Shown here one piece after another: positions 25,826 through 35,560 of a stretch of DNA of 64,000 nt (position 1 is the stretch's first letter; every line of letters begins with the position of its first letter). Source of the stretch: Altericroceibacterium indicum (lineage in GTDB: Bacteria > Pseudomonadota > Alphaproteobacteria > Sphingomonadales > Sphingomonadaceae). The notes under the pieces were generated by a model that searched no databases, was not told the origin of the DNA, and saw nothing but the letters and a program-made list of their open reading frames with translations. The stretch is from assembly GCF_009828105.1 (NCBI RefSeq), contig NZ_WTYQ01000001.1, positions 620,001 through 684,000 of the forward strand, in the 5' to 3' direction. A program made the position numbers and the translations under genes.

Positions 25826-26626
25826 TTACTTCTTGGGAGGCGTGTTGCGCATCCGGCTGCGGTGGTTCGCCATGTCGAGCACTTCGCCCGGCCCACCATC
25901 GGCATTTTCGAGGAGACCCAAACGGCGAGCCACTTCCTGATAGGCTTCTTCTTCGCCGCCAAGATCACGACGGAAGCGATCCTTGTCGAGCTTTTCGCCG
26001 GTCTTCATGTCCCACAGACGGCAGCCATCGGGGCTGATTTCGTCAGCAAGGATGATGCGACTGAAATCGCCATCCCAGATGCGGCCAAATTCAAGCTTGA
26101 AATCCACCAGACGAATATCAATCGCGGCGAACATGCCGGACATGAAATCGTTGATACGGATTGCCATGGAAGAAATGTCCTGCATTTCTTCAGGGGAAGC
26201 CCAGCCGAAGCAAGCGATGTGTTCTTCAGCGATCAGCGGATCGCCCAGAGCATCATCCTTGTAGTAATATTCGATCAGCGTGTGCGGCAGGGGATCGCCT
26301 TCTTCCAGGCCGAGGCGCTTGCAGATGGAGCCTGCCGCCACATTGCGCAGCACCACTTCAATCGGCACGATTTCACACTGGCGAACCAATTGTTCGCGCA
26401 TGTTGAGGCGGCGGATGAAGTGGGTCGGGATGCCGATATGCGAAAGACGTGTGAAAACATGCTCCGAAATACGGTTGTTGATCACGCCCTTGCCATTGAT
26501 GGTGCCTTTTTTCTGCGCATTAAACGCAGTTGCATCATCTTTGAAATATTGGATCAAAGTACCGGGTTCAGGGCCTTCATAGAGAATTTTGGCCTTGCCT
26601 TCGTAGATCTGGCGGCGACGGGACAT
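25826..26626 (-). CDS. purC: Phosphoribosylaminoimidazole-succinocarboxamide synthase
   Basis: A 266-residue SAICAR synthetase, joining CAIR and aspartate. [20 protein letters not shown] at the start and the ATP-site segments [41 protein letters not shown] are family blocks. The start is the ATG at 26626; the longer in-frame version adds 20 residues not found in PurC. A length of 266 residues is above the about 237 of E. coli PurC; the extra part is a C-terminal tail ([15 protein letters not shown] region), seen in many alphaproteobacteria. Confidence 0.95.
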   Translation of the reverse strand: MSRRRQIYEGKAKILYEGPEPGTLIQYFKDDATAFNAQKKGTINGKGVINNRISEHVFTRLSHIGIPTHFIRRLNMREQLVRQCEIVPIEVVLRNVAAGSICKRLGLEEGDPLPHTLIEYYYKDDALGDPLIAEEHIACFGWASPEEMQDISSMAIRINDFMSGMFAAIDIRLVDFKLEFGRIWDGDFSRIILADEISPDGCRLWDMKTGEKLDKDRFRRDLGGEEEAYQEVARRLGLLENADGGPGEVLDMANHRSRMRNTPPKK

Positions 26627-26916
26627 GGGCAATGCATCCTTCAGGAGCGCAAAAGACGTCGCCCCGGCAGTGCGGGCCTTCCGCAATGAAGAATCATACG
26701 AAAGGAACCAGAAAGCCGAGGCGTTTAGCTGAGCCTATATGCTCAAAAGTGACATAAGGCAATTCTAGCCCGATGCCGCGTGATTTTGCCATCATAACTC
26801 CTCGGAAAATAAAGTATTCCCGGTTTCTTACTGACATTTTTGCAAGCCATTCGCAATTGACCTCAGGCGCGATCTGGTCAAATGCGTCGCCTGAAAACAA
26901 AACAGATAGGGTTCGA

Positions 26917-29900
26917 ATGATGTTCCATGGACGCAATTGGCGAGGGGCCTCGCCTATGGTTCTCACGCTTGCTGGCGGCTTGGTCAGCACTGCCATGCCC
27001 ATGATAGCGCAAGCGGCTGACGCTAATGGCCAAGGGTCAGCAAGCACAGAAATTCTTGTGACGGGAACGCTGATCCGTCAAGCCTCCGAAGATGCTGCGG
27101 CGCCGGTTGATGTTATCACTGCTGAGGATCTGGCGGAGCAGGGATCGCCCACCATGGTCGACCTGATCCGCCAATTGCCCAATTCCAATGGCACGCTGGC
27201 GGAATCCGCACAGTTCGATTCCCGCAGCCAGTTCAATGAAGGCACGGCCTCCATAAACTTGCGCAGCCTTGGCCCGCAGCGGACGCTGGTGCTGTTGAAC
27301 GGCAAGCGCATGGTGTCGAGCGCATCGGGCAATGTGCCGGTGGTGGACATCAATATGATCCCCGCCGCATCGCTGGCACGGATCGATATTTTGAAAGATG
27401 GCGCGGCGGCAACGTATGGTTCCGATGCGATTGCCGGGGTGGTGAACTTCGTCACCCGCACCGATCAGGAAGGGTTTCTGGTTGGCGGAGACTATCGCTA
27501 TATTGATGGCTCCGATGGTGACGGCAGTGTATCGGCCAGTTGGGGCGGAGCGCTGGGTGGTGCCCGGCTGTTCCTATCGGCGGGCTATCAGCACCGCTCC
27601 GAACTCAAAACTACTGACCGCGCTTTTGCGCGTAAGTCATATGATGAAAACCCGCAGGGTGGGTGGTCTGGCGGGGGCAATCCCGGTAATTTTGACTTTA
27701 ACGGTTATGAAGGCGGTCTTTCCTTCACGTCCGATGAAGGATGCGAGGCGCTGGGCGGTTTCCGTTCACGCCCCGGATCGAATACTGATCTGTGCAACAA
27801 TGATTACCTGTCTTATTCCAACCTCATCGAGCCGGAAGACCGCTATCAGTTCTTTGGCGATCTGGACGTGCCATTGGGTGACAGGGTTAATCTCAGGCTG
27901 ACGGGCCTCTATGGCCATACGGATACGGTGCTGACTACCACGCCAAGCTATCTGCCGACGATCTCACCATCTGAGAATGCGGCCTATGGCGGCACCGGGC
28001 TGTTTGTCATCCCATCCTATTCACCTGCGCTGATTGACTATTGCAATCGCTATGGGGCGCAAGCGGGCTGTTCACTTGGGAATGATGGTAAGCCCGATCA
28101 GGCAGCGCTGGCTTATCCTGTGCGCTTTCGGCCTTTGCTGACATCAGGCAATCCACTTTATGACAATGACCGGGGCGCGGCTGTGCTGGACCGGCATTCT
28201 GATTTTTATCATGTGTCCGGTACGCTTGATGCGAAACTGTCAGACAGTCTCAACCTCAGCACCAGTGTCACTTTCAGCCAGTATGATCGCTATTTTCAGG
28301 GCGGTGATACATTTGTCGATTTGTTACAAAATGCGCTGGCAGGCTTTGGTGGATCGAGTTGCGCCTATGCCACGCCTCAATCGCGCGCTAGTCTGAGTGA
28401 TAGCCAGCTTGCTGCATTGGCTGGCACCAATGGCTGCCTGTTCCTCAATCCCTTTTCCAGCGGGGTGGAACGGAACACCATCACCGGCATCGCCAATCCC
28501 AATTATGCTGGCACGAGCAACCCGCTGGGATTGGACCTCACCCCCGGTGCTGGCCTGATAAACGGCCCGGATGTGGCTAATAGTTTCTTCACCGTGATCG
28601 AACGCGGGGCCAATACGCGGCAGTGGGTCGGCGATATGGTGCTGTCCGGCGCAACGGGGCTGACGCTGCCCGGCGGCGATGTGCAATTCGCACTTGGCGG
28701 GCAATATCGTAACAACCGCTATGCCCGGTCCTATGGCGCGACGAATAATCTTGATGTTTACCCATGCCCTGGCTCGGTGCTGGTCGCCAATGCCACGTGC
28801 GACACGGAAGTGGGTCCGATTGGCTTTCTGGGGTCCAACCGCAATGTGTCTGTTTTCAGCGATGTCTGGGCAGTGTTCGGTGAATTACGGCTTCCATTGA
28901 CCGAGCAAATTCAAGCGCAGATTTCCGCCCGTTATGAAGATTATGGCAGCCGAACCGGCTCCACTTTCGATCCGCAAATCCGTCTGAAAGCACAGGTGAA
29001 CGATTGGCTGGCTTTGCGGGGCGGGGTTGGCTCCACCTTTCGTGGGCCACCATCGGAAACCACCGGTGCGGATCTCGTGGTGATGAACTTCATTGGTGGT
29101 TCTTTCCGTCCGGTTGACCAGCGCGCCAACCCCGCGTTGAAGCCGGAAAGAGCAACCACTTACAATGCCGGGCTGATCGTGGAGCAGGGGACATTCAGCG
29201 CCAGCCTTGATTATTGGCGCTATGATTTCAAAGGCGCGATTGAAGGCGAACCAGTGAACGGGATTGTTTCTGCGCTCTTCGGAGCGAGCGGCAATGCCAA
29301 TTGCGGCAATCCTGAGTATGCCGGGCTGGAAGGACGCTTCACCTTTTCCGGGGATGTCTGCTCAGCTTCCAATGTTCAGCGCTTCACCACCTATAATATC
29401 AACTCTGCCGATGTGAGTACCTCAGGCCTTGATTTTCAGGTCAAGGCGCAAGCGGCGCTTGGTGGCGTGATAGTGCAGGGCGGGGCGTCAGGCACCTATG
29501 TGATCGAATATAAGGTTGGCGATGTGGTGGTGGAAGGCATCACCGTGCAGCCAGCCTTCGATGCTGTGGGCAGCCTCAACTATCAAACCACCGCTTATCC
29601 TCTACCACAGTGGAAGGGGCAGGCCTTTGTGCAAGGTCTATGGGGTCAGCAATCGCTGCGTTTCCAGCTTAATTACATCGATGGTTATACCGATCAGCGA
29701 GGGGATGCAGTGTTCGGCCCTAACAATGGTGCTTTGGCGGGCAGTGCCGTGACAGCTGGTAAGCATGTCGGCAGTTTTACAACAGTTGATATGACCTACC
29801 GCGTCACTCTGCCGAGCCGTACCAGCCTGTCACTCACTCTGAGCAACATCTTTGACGTGGCGCCACCCTTTGCCCGGCTTGATCAGAATTATGACCCGCT

Positions 29901-29955
29901 AACAGCCAATGCGCTGGGGTTCACGGCCAAGCTTGGCGTGTCGCAGGCATTTTAG
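26917..29955 (+). CDS. Large TonB-dependent receptor, substrate unknown
   Basis: A 1012-residue outer-membrane receptor of the large type frequent in Sphingomonadales. A signal peptide ends at AQAAD; the plug has TEILVTGTLIRQASEDAAAPV, the VDG-like RTLVLLNGKRMVSS, and DILKDGAAATYGSDAIAGVVNFVTR; a long barrel with many Tyr/Gly strands ends in KLGVSQAF. I start at the ATG at 26917 (next ATG 26920), since the in-frame upstream start adds 48 residues unlike a signal peptide. No transporter or enzyme gene beside it points to a substrate; peptides, sugars or metal chelates are all possible. Confidence 0.88.
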   Translation: MMFHGRNWRGASPMVLTLAGGLVSTAMPMIAQAADANGQGSASTEILVTGTLIRQASEDAAAPVDVITAEDLAEQGSPTMVDLIRQLPNSNGTLAESAQFDSRSQFNEGTASINLRSLGPQRTLVLLNGKRMVSSASGNVPVVDINMIPAASLARIDILKDGAAATYGSDAIAGVVNFVTRTDQEGFLVGGDYRYIDGSDGDGSVSASWGGALGGARLFLSAGYQHRSELKTTDRAFARKSYDENPQGGWSGGGNPGNFDFNGYEGGLSFTSDEGCEALGGFRSRPGSNTDLCNNDYLSYSNLIEPEDRYQFFGDLDVPLGDRVNLRLTGLYGHTDTVLTTTPSYLPTISPSENAAYGGTGLFVIPSYSPALIDYCNRYGAQAGCSLGNDGKPDQAALAYPVRFRPLLTSGNPLYDNDRGAAVLDRHSDFYHVSGTLDAKLSDSLNLSTSVTFSQYDRYFQGGDTFVDLLQNALAGFGGSSCAYATPQSRASLSDSQLAALAGTNGCLFLNPFSSGVERNTITGIANPNYAGTSNPLGLDLTPGAGLINGPDVANSFFTVIERGANTRQWVGDMVLSGATGLTLPGGDVQFALGGQYRNNRYARSYGATNNLDVYPCPGSVLVANATCDTEVGPIGFLGSNRNVSVFSDVWAVFGELRLPLTEQIQAQISARYEDYGSRTGSTFDPQIRLKAQVNDWLALRGGVGSTFRGPPSETTGADLVVMNFIGGSFRPVDQRANPALKPERATTYNAGLIVEQGTFSASLDYWRYDFKGAIEGEPVNGIVSALFGASGNANCGNPEYAGLEGRFTFSGDVCSASNVQRFTTYNINSADVSTSGLDFQVKAQAALGGVIVQGGASGTYVIEYKVGDVVVEGITVQPAFDAVGSLNYQTTAYPLPQWKGQAFVQGLWGQQSLRFQLNYIDGYTDQRGDAVFGPNNGALAGSAVTAGKHVGSFTTVDMTYRVTLPSRTSLSLTLSNIFDVAPPFARLDQNYDPLTANALGFTAKLGVSQAF

Positions 29956-29971
29956 CATCAAGCCTTCGTGC

Positions 29972-30802
29972 TTATTTGAGCAGGGCTTGCAGACTGGCAA
30001 GCTCTGCTCCTTCTGGCTCGGCAGCGGCGCGGTCCGTGAAGAATTGGGCTAACCCCTGCCAGATCATCGCGGCGGCGGGATCATCTTTTGCCAGGAAACT
30101 GCTGATTTCGGCCATTTCGCCATCCCAGCGATAGGCTTTAGGGTACATCTGTGGAATTGTGCGGCGAGAATTTTCCAGCAAATGCCGCTGTGAAATTTCG
30201 AACTCGGCGCGCAAATTCTCACCAGCACCATGGCGCTCTGCCGCCAGCAGCAAAGCGGTAGTCAGGCCGATAATCCCCTTGTTGATCCCGCCATAACACA
30301 TCTTGAGCGCGCTGACCGAACCAATCGGCCCGCTGAGAATACGAACATCGATGCCATAGTTCGCCAGTATCTTGAACGCGCTGGCTTGAGGGCCTGAAAC
30401 ATAGAGCCTTGGGCCGTCATGATGTTCAGCCGGGGGCGCGCCGATAATTCCACCATCCGTGGCGATACCACCGAGTGCTTCCACGCGTTGAGCGAGGGAG
30501 TGCATCGTTTCAGGTGAAATCGCATTGGCATCGCAAAAGAGTGGAGACTTGTCTTGCGCGAATAAGGGGGCAAGGCTTTCCACAACACGGCCAGCTTCCA
30601 CAGGTGGTACAATCGACAAAACCAGATCGGCGAGTGCCATTTCAGCAATAGGCACATGCTCCATGCCGCTTTGCGTAGCACGCTTCTGACTAGCATCACT
30701 TCGGCCATCGAGATTGGTCAGCACCCGGCAGCCATTTTCCTTCAACCGACGGCCCATTCCAGCGCCCATGGCTCCTGCACCGATGATGGCAATTGTTGGC
30801 AT
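29972..30802 (-). CDS. NAD(P)-dependent dehydrogenase with DUF1932 domain
   Basis: A 276-residue protein related to 3-hydroxyisobutyrate and 6-phosphogluconate dehydrogenases. The Rossmann start IAIIGAGAMGAGMGRRL binds the dinucleotide; a mid segment DGGIIGAPPA corresponds to the substrate loop, and the all-helical C-terminal part (about 175-270) with SALKMCYGGINKGI holds the probable catalytic Lys and matches DUF1932. The ribosome site AGAGGAA is well placed before the ATG. Substrate is unknown. Confidence 0.8.
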   Translation of the reverse strand: MPTIAIIGAGAMGAGMGRRLKENGCRVLTNLDGRSDASQKRATQSGMEHVPIAEMALADLVLSIVPPVEAGRVVESLAPLFAQDKSPLFCDANAISPETMHSLAQRVEALGGIATDGGIIGAPPAEHHDGPRLYVSGPQASAFKILANYGIDVRILSGPIGSVSALKMCYGGINKGIIGLTTALLLAAERHGAGENLRAEFEISQRHLLENSRRTIPQMYPKAYRWDGEMAEISSFLAKDDPAAAMIWQGLAQFFTDRAAAEPEGAELASLQALLK

Positions 30803-30987
30803 AATTTCCTCTTATCTCAGACATCGAGCTCATGCGGTTTTCTGGACACTTTGGCTTCCTTTGAACGCCTCTTAGGTGCCTTTAGGTTCCGCTCAGTATC
30901 TTTTCGAGTGTCGAAAAATCTTGCCTGGCAATGGCGATATTTTGAAACTTATCGACTTGTTAATCCTTAATATTTTATCATCTGTTA

Positions 30988-32799
30988 ATGTTAAGGCCCT
31001 CCGTGCAAACCCTTAGAAATATTTTTTGGCCCGTTATCATCGGGCTGGCTTATTACGCTTTGGCTTTCGCCTCTTTTCACCTTTCAAGAGGGGAAACGGG
31101 GATTGCAACGGTGTGGCCGGCAAGCGGTCTATTTGTCGCAGCTTTGCTTCTCGCAAACCGTCAACGCCAGTTCTGGATTATCGTTGCGGTGATGGTATCC
31201 AGCACGGTCGGTAATATAGCGGATAGAATTCCGCCGATGGTTGCCTTGGGCTTCAGTTGTTCCAATGTAGCAGAAGCTATTTTGGTCACATGGCTCGTTT
31301 CACATGGCGGAAAAGCGCAGTTTTCTCTTGATGATGCAGATGCAGTTAAGCGTTTTGCCGTCGCGGCAGTGCTCGGTGCATTATGGAGCGCATGCCTTGC
31401 CATGGCCATTCTAGGCTATTGGAACAGCCGCTTTTTTATCTCCTGGTTCACCACCGTTGCTTTGGGAATTTTGATTGTCACTCCTGTCATCATGCTGTTC
31501 GCCAGCGCCGTAACATCCAAGCACAGGCCACTTTCCTTAACAGATATTTCCCGGTCTGTGGCTTATTTCGCACTGGTCGGCGCTGTAACGGGCGGTGTGT
31601 TCTTGCAGAGCCGCTTTCCACTCCTGTTTTTACCGCCCGCCCTTGTATTGATGGTGGTCTATCGTCTCGGAACGCTTGGTGCCGCAGTCAGTGTTACGCT
31701 GATTACTGCCATTGGATCTGTCGCAACAACTACGGGGTTTGGACCAATCCATCTGATTGATGCCAGCTATGATACTCAGGTTTTATTCCTCCAGTTCTAT
31801 ATTTTGATAATTTTGGCTTCAACAGTTCCTCTCGCTGTCGTCCTTGCTGAAAGCAAACGGATGTTTTCTCGCATTAAGAGAGGCATTCGGTTGATAGAGA
31901 TGGCGGAACGCACGGCTCATGTCGGGCACTGGCATCTCAACCTTGTGACTGGCGAATTGTTCTGGTCAGATGAGGTTTACAAAATTCATGGGAGAGATCA
32001 GAGCTATAAGCCTGAACTCGATACCGCGATTGACAATTACCACCCGGATGATCGCGCATGGATCATCCAATTGGTGGAGAATGCGGTCAATGAGGGGCAG
32101 CCGTTTGACACAGATGCCCGAATTGTTCGTTCCGATGGTGAAATCCGTCATGTTAATACAAGAGGTGAAGTGGAAACTGACACTGTAGGGGGCATTATCG
32201 GCCTCTACGGGGTCTTTCAGGACGTCACACGCCGTGTAGAAATATTGCGGGAATTAGATCAGGAACGTCAGAGAGCGCAGGATGAGGCCGAGCGAGCAAA
32301 GCTCTTGGCAGAAACTGATCAACTGACGGGTATTGGTAATCGGCGCAAATCCATGGCTGTTATCCAGGCAGCAATTGATGAAGCGCGCGCTCATAACCAG
32401 TCGCTGTCTGTGGCCATTTTGGATGTTGATCACTTCAAGCGCATCAATGATCGGCTGGGTCACGCGACCGGTGATGAAGTGCTGAAGCAGATTACCAATC
32501 AATGCAGCATGAGTGTGCGTGAAAAGGATTTTGTCGGACGCTTGGGTGGCGAAGAATTTGTTATAGTCTTGCCGGGGGCATCACCCGAAAAATCTCTCGC
32601 CATCTGCGAGCGTGTCAGACAAGCGATAGAGAAGTTCAAATGGGCTCCTTTGCCGATTGCTAATGTGACCGTCAGTATCGGCTTAGCATCATACTCAGTG
32701 CAAAATGGAAGTCTCGAAGAGCTGCTTAATGAAGCTGATAAAGCGCTTTATATTGCCAAGGATTCGGGCCGTAATCAGCTCATTAGCTTAGTGGCGTAA
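30988..32799 (+). CDS. MASE1-PAS-GGDEF diguanylate cyclase
   Basis: A 603-residue membrane signalling enzyme making c-di-GMP. The N-terminal MASE1 sensor has about eight membrane helices (about 10-290) with the typical GIATVWPASGLFVAALLL stretch; a PAS domain follows (about 300-415) with GHWHLNLVTGELFWSDEVY; the GGDEF domain (about 435-600) has the active motif GGEEF at about 520-524. Five residues before it stands RxxD (REKD), an inhibitory I-site. No EAL domain is present, so it should only synthesise c-di-GMP. The ligand of MASE1 is unknown. Confidence 0.92.
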   Translation: MLRPSVQTLRNIFWPVIIGLAYYALAFASFHLSRGETGIATVWPASGLFVAALLLANRQRQFWIIVAVMVSSTVGNIADRIPPMVALGFSCSNVAEAILVTWLVSHGGKAQFSLDDADAVKRFAVAAVLGALWSACLAMAILGYWNSRFFISWFTTVALGILIVTPVIMLFASAVTSKHRPLSLTDISRSVAYFALVGAVTGGVFLQSRFPLLFLPPALVLMVVYRLGTLGAAVSVTLITAIGSVATTTGFGPIHLIDASYDTQVLFLQFYILIILASTVPLAVVLAESKRMFSRIKRGIRLIEMAERTAHVGHWHLNLVTGELFWSDEVYKIHGRDQSYKPELDTAIDNYHPDDRAWIIQLVENAVNEGQPFDTDARIVRSDGEIRHVNTRGEVETDTVGGIIGLYGVFQDVTRRVEILRELDQERQRAQDEAERAKLLAETDQLTGIGNRRKSMAVIQAAIDEARAHNQSLSVAILDVDHFKRINDRLGHATGDEVLKQITNQCSMSVREKDFVGRLGGEEFVIVLPGASPEKSLAICERVRQAIEKFKWAPLPIANVTVSIGLASYSVQNGSLEELLNEADKALYIAKDSGRNQLISLVA

Positions 32800-32930
32800 A
32801 GTTGTATTTTTGGCCGGCCTCCACCGAAGGCTGGAGCCATGCTGGAAGACCTCGCTGCATTATGTCGGCGAGATTAGCGTGTTCGCAGATATTACGGCCT
32901 GATGTTTCAGGTGGGGATTATACCTCCGAA

Positions 32931-34064
32931 ATGCTTGATCGAACTGCAAATCCAAGACCTCTTGAACTGAATGCCAGCGTACGTAACGCCGGAATCGATG
33001 TCATTCGCGTGGCCATGACAATGCTGGTTATCCTGCATCACACGGCCATCAGCTATGGCGGTTCGGGCGGATGGTTTTGGCGGCAGGAGCCGAACGCCTC
33101 GAATTTCCTGTTGGTGATGTTCAATGCGATCAACCAATCTTATTTCATGAGCGTTTTCTTCCTGCTGGCCGGTTATTACACACCGCTTTCCTATGAACGA
33201 AAGGGGCCTGTGCGGTTCATTTCAGACAGGCTTTTACGGCTCGGCCTCCCGCTCTTGGCGTTCTTCTTCGTGCTTTATCCGCTGACAATTGCGATTGCGC
33301 GTATTGGCGAGGGAACACCATTCGGGCAGCAATGGTGGGCTCTGATCATGGCTGGCGATTTTGGACCTGGGCCATTGTGGTTTGCCTTGGCATTGTTGAT
33401 CTTTGCTGCATGTTACGTGCTGGTGAAGCTCGCTAAGCATCAAGATCAACCGGCATATTCACTGGAAGGACTACCCTTATGGGCTACTATAGCTCTTACC
33501 GGTGTTGCCATCGGCCTGACGAGTTTTGTGGTGAGGTTATGGATACCAGTGGGAGAGGAAGTGCTGTGGCTCCAACTGGCTTATTTCCCATGTTATATCT
33601 TTTTCTTCACGGTCGGCTGTGTTGCAGCGAAATCCAAATTGCTTGAGAGAATTACCTTTCGTGACGCGCTTCCATGGATAGCAGCCTCGATCATCGTTAT
33701 TTTGACTTTGCCGCTGATGGTATCGCTGCGAGGGCTTCAGGGATTTGATGGAGGGTGGACAATCAATGCTCTGTTTTATGCTCTATGGGACCCGTTCGTC
33801 GCTTTTGGGGTAATTCTGGGCCTGTTTGCTGCTGCAAGGAAGTGGTGGGCTAAACCCATATCCGTGACAGTGGCGCTTGGGCGCTATGCTTTTGGGGCAT
33901 TCATCCTGCATCCGCCTGTGGTCGTTGCATTCAGCATATTGACGGCTAATTGGCCTGTGGCGCCCTTGGCGAAGTTTGCTATCGTCGGTTGTGCAGCCTG
34001 CATCGGATCTTTTGCTGCGTCAGGTGCCATCAGGATAGTGCCGGGCGTGAAGCGGGTCATATAG
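32931..34064 (+). CDS. Membrane acyltransferase (acyltransferase-3 family)
   Basis: A 377-residue integral membrane protein with about ten helices. The first helix contains DVIRVAMTMLVILHHTAIS, the family motif in which the His is thought to be catalytic. Proteins of this type O-acylate sugars, peptidoglycan, glucans or antibiotics. The protein is preceded by an unusual in-frame stretch (from 32802) without signal or family character, so I start at the ATG at 32931. No sugar-polymer genes lie nearby, so the acceptor is unknown. Confidence 0.82.
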   Translation: MLDRTANPRPLELNASVRNAGIDVIRVAMTMLVILHHTAISYGGSGGWFWRQEPNASNFLLVMFNAINQSYFMSVFFLLAGYYTPLSYERKGPVRFISDRLLRLGLPLLAFFFVLYPLTIAIARIGEGTPFGQQWWALIMAGDFGPGPLWFALALLIFAACYVLVKLAKHQDQPAYSLEGLPLWATIALTGVAIGLTSFVVRLWIPVGEEVLWLQLAYFPCYIFFFTVGCVAAKSKLLERITFRDALPWIAASIIVILTLPLMVSLRGLQGFDGGWTINALFYALWDPFVAFGVILGLFAAARKWWAKPISVTVALGRYAFGAFILHPPVVVAFSILTANWPVAPLAKFAIVGCAACIGSFAASGAIRIVPGVKRVI

Positions 34065-34254
34065 TTCGAACTTGCGCTTCGCTGCAGGAAAAGGACTAGC
34101 TCACCCCATCCAATCTGATTCGGTTTGCGCGAGGAGATTGAAGAGGCACCGTCTGCAATGATTGGCGGACGAGCAAGCACCGCGCCTCCAACTTTGCCTT
34201 ACATCTCGGCTATTCACGCCTAAAGGCGTACATATAATACTTATATCTGGAAGA

Positions 34255-34330
34255 TGGTGCCCGGAGGTGGATTCGAACCACCGACACTACGATTTTCAGT
34301 CGTATGCTCTACCAACTGAGCTATCCGGGC
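34255..34330 (-). tRNA. tRNA-Phe (GAA)
   Basis: A 76-nt cloverleaf on the minus strand with the CCA end encoded. Acceptor GCCCGGA pairs with TCCGGGC, the D-arm holds AGCTCAGTTGGTAGAGC, the anticodon loop reads CTGAAAA with anticodon GAA, and the T-arm has GGTTCGAATCC. It stands downstream of yacG on the same strand, with an 85-bp gap. Confidence 0.97.
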
Positions 34331-34415
34331 TCCGCATTTTTAGGCGGTCGGTGACCGACCGTCTCGCGGTGTGAGCGGGCCTATGGCGTGCTGAGACGAT
34401 CTTGGCAAGGGGGAA

Positions 34416-34589
34416 TTATGTCTCATTTGAAATATCATTGTCAGTGGCTGGTCTACCGGGCACGGAATATCCCTCATTGAACCATTGTGCGAGGTCGCGA
34501 TCGCGGCATCTGGCGGAGCAGAATGGGCTGAATTCCTCGCTACGAGGCTTTTTGCAGATCGGGCAGGGGCGTAGTGTTTTCGTGGTCAT
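34416..34589 (-). CDS. yacG: DNA gyrase inhibitor YacG (zinc-binding)
   Basis: A 57-residue protein. The zinc ligands are Cys9 and Cys12 (CPIC) and Cys24 and Cys28 (FCSARC), followed by RDLAQWFNEGYSVPG, the family signature. E. coli YacG binds GyrB and inhibits gyrase. The ATG overlaps the RNase E/G-like stop by four bases (ATGA), the usual arrangement in alphaproteobacteria, where yacG follows the RNase gene. Confidence 0.92.
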   Translation of the reverse strand: MTTKTLRPCPICKKPRSEEFSPFCSARCRDRDLAQWFNEGYSVPGRPATDNDISNET

Positions 34590-35554
34590 AATGGCACTGA
34601 CTGTGCGAATCCCGCCTCAATCGCAAGCTCAGGAGATCCTTTAAGGCGAATTTCTCTGCCAGTACGTCTTGCAAGATCAGAATGAAAAGTGGGCGAGATT
34701 CGTTCTAGTACTGATGGGTGTGCTGTCAGCAGAATAGCCCCAGCACTTTCCAGATTTTCAGCCTGCCGTAGAAGGTGCCTTGCAACCAGATCGAGGCGCT
34801 GACCATGAGCGCGATGAAAAAGTGATGGACGAGCAAAGCGGCTGACGATGTGAACAAAGCCGAACCCGCTCATTGCGGTGCGTTCATGTGGCCAGTTGGA
34901 CAGTGCCAGCTCTAATGCTTGATCGACAGCTTTACGGTCGGCTTTGGTTTCCAATGTCGGGAAATCAATGCCTATGGAGCCTCCGACCTCAAACAAGCGA
35001 AAAGCCTGCGCCACTGGGGCAATAGCGGCCAAGGCGAGTTCAATCCCTCGCATATTCCCGTCGATATCAATCAATGTCATTGCAGGCGTAGGAGAAAACT
35101 GAAGAGAACCGCCGGAAAAGCTAATCTCAGCCTCCAGAGCGTCAGCTATAAGGTCATCCCACCCATCGACTGGGAAGCGATAAACTTCCTCAGCCTGGTA
35201 CCCCTCAGCGCGAAGATCTGAGGTAAGATCAGCAGCTCTAACAGCTTTAGTGCTGGGGTGTGCATGAGCCAGCTTTGTCCGTTTCGCCTCGCGGATGGCA
35301 CCGCGGGTGACTTCAACTCTCAGCAATCGTCCTTCAGAAGCATCTTGAGGTAAGTGATCAACCAGAGCCTCTTCGCCACTTGGAAACAGCACCGTTCCAC
35401 GCGATGACCCTGATTTGCGAGAAATGAGCTTTGCGTCATCCACCTGCCCTGCGGACAATTCGTCGAGCCATTGAAGTCGTGCAGCCGTGATACGGCCTTT
35501 TTTGACTTCCAATGCGCGCTGTTCGCCGATCCCATTCTCGACAAACCAGACCAT
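34586..35554 (-). CDS. Short RNase E/G-like protein
   Basis: A 322-residue protein resembling the catalytic part of ribonuclease E/G but much shorter than the about 490 residues of RNase G. The TLIDIDGNMRGIELALAA segment corresponds to the Mg-binding DIDS/N region, and GGSIGIDFPTLETKADR to the conserved second part. The N-terminal S1 domain is only weakly visible and the Zn-link is missing. It stands between maf and yacG, as often in Sphingomonadales. Whether it is active is uncertain; it may be a degenerate or specialised relative. Confidence 0.75.
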   Translation of the reverse strand: MVWFVENGIGEQRALEVKKGRITAARLQWLDELSAGQVDDAKLISRKSGSSRGTVLFPSGEEALVDHLPQDASEGRLLRVEVTRGAIREAKRTKLAHAHPSTKAVRAADLTSDLRAEGYQAEEVYRFPVDGWDDLIADALEAEISFSGGSLQFSPTPAMTLIDIDGNMRGIELALAAIAPVAQAFRLFEVGGSIGIDFPTLETKADRKAVDQALELALSNWPHERTAMSGFGFVHIVSRFARPSLFHRAHGQRLDLVARHLLRQAENLESAGAILLTAHPSVLERISPTFHSDLARRTGREIRLKGSPELAIEAGFAQSVPL

Positions 35555-35560
35555 GGCAGA

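Noticed and set aside
25748-26689. 313-codon ORF on the plus strand opposite purC
   Set aside because: Exactly antisense to a certain gene; composition follows the third-position bias of purC and no family motif is visible.
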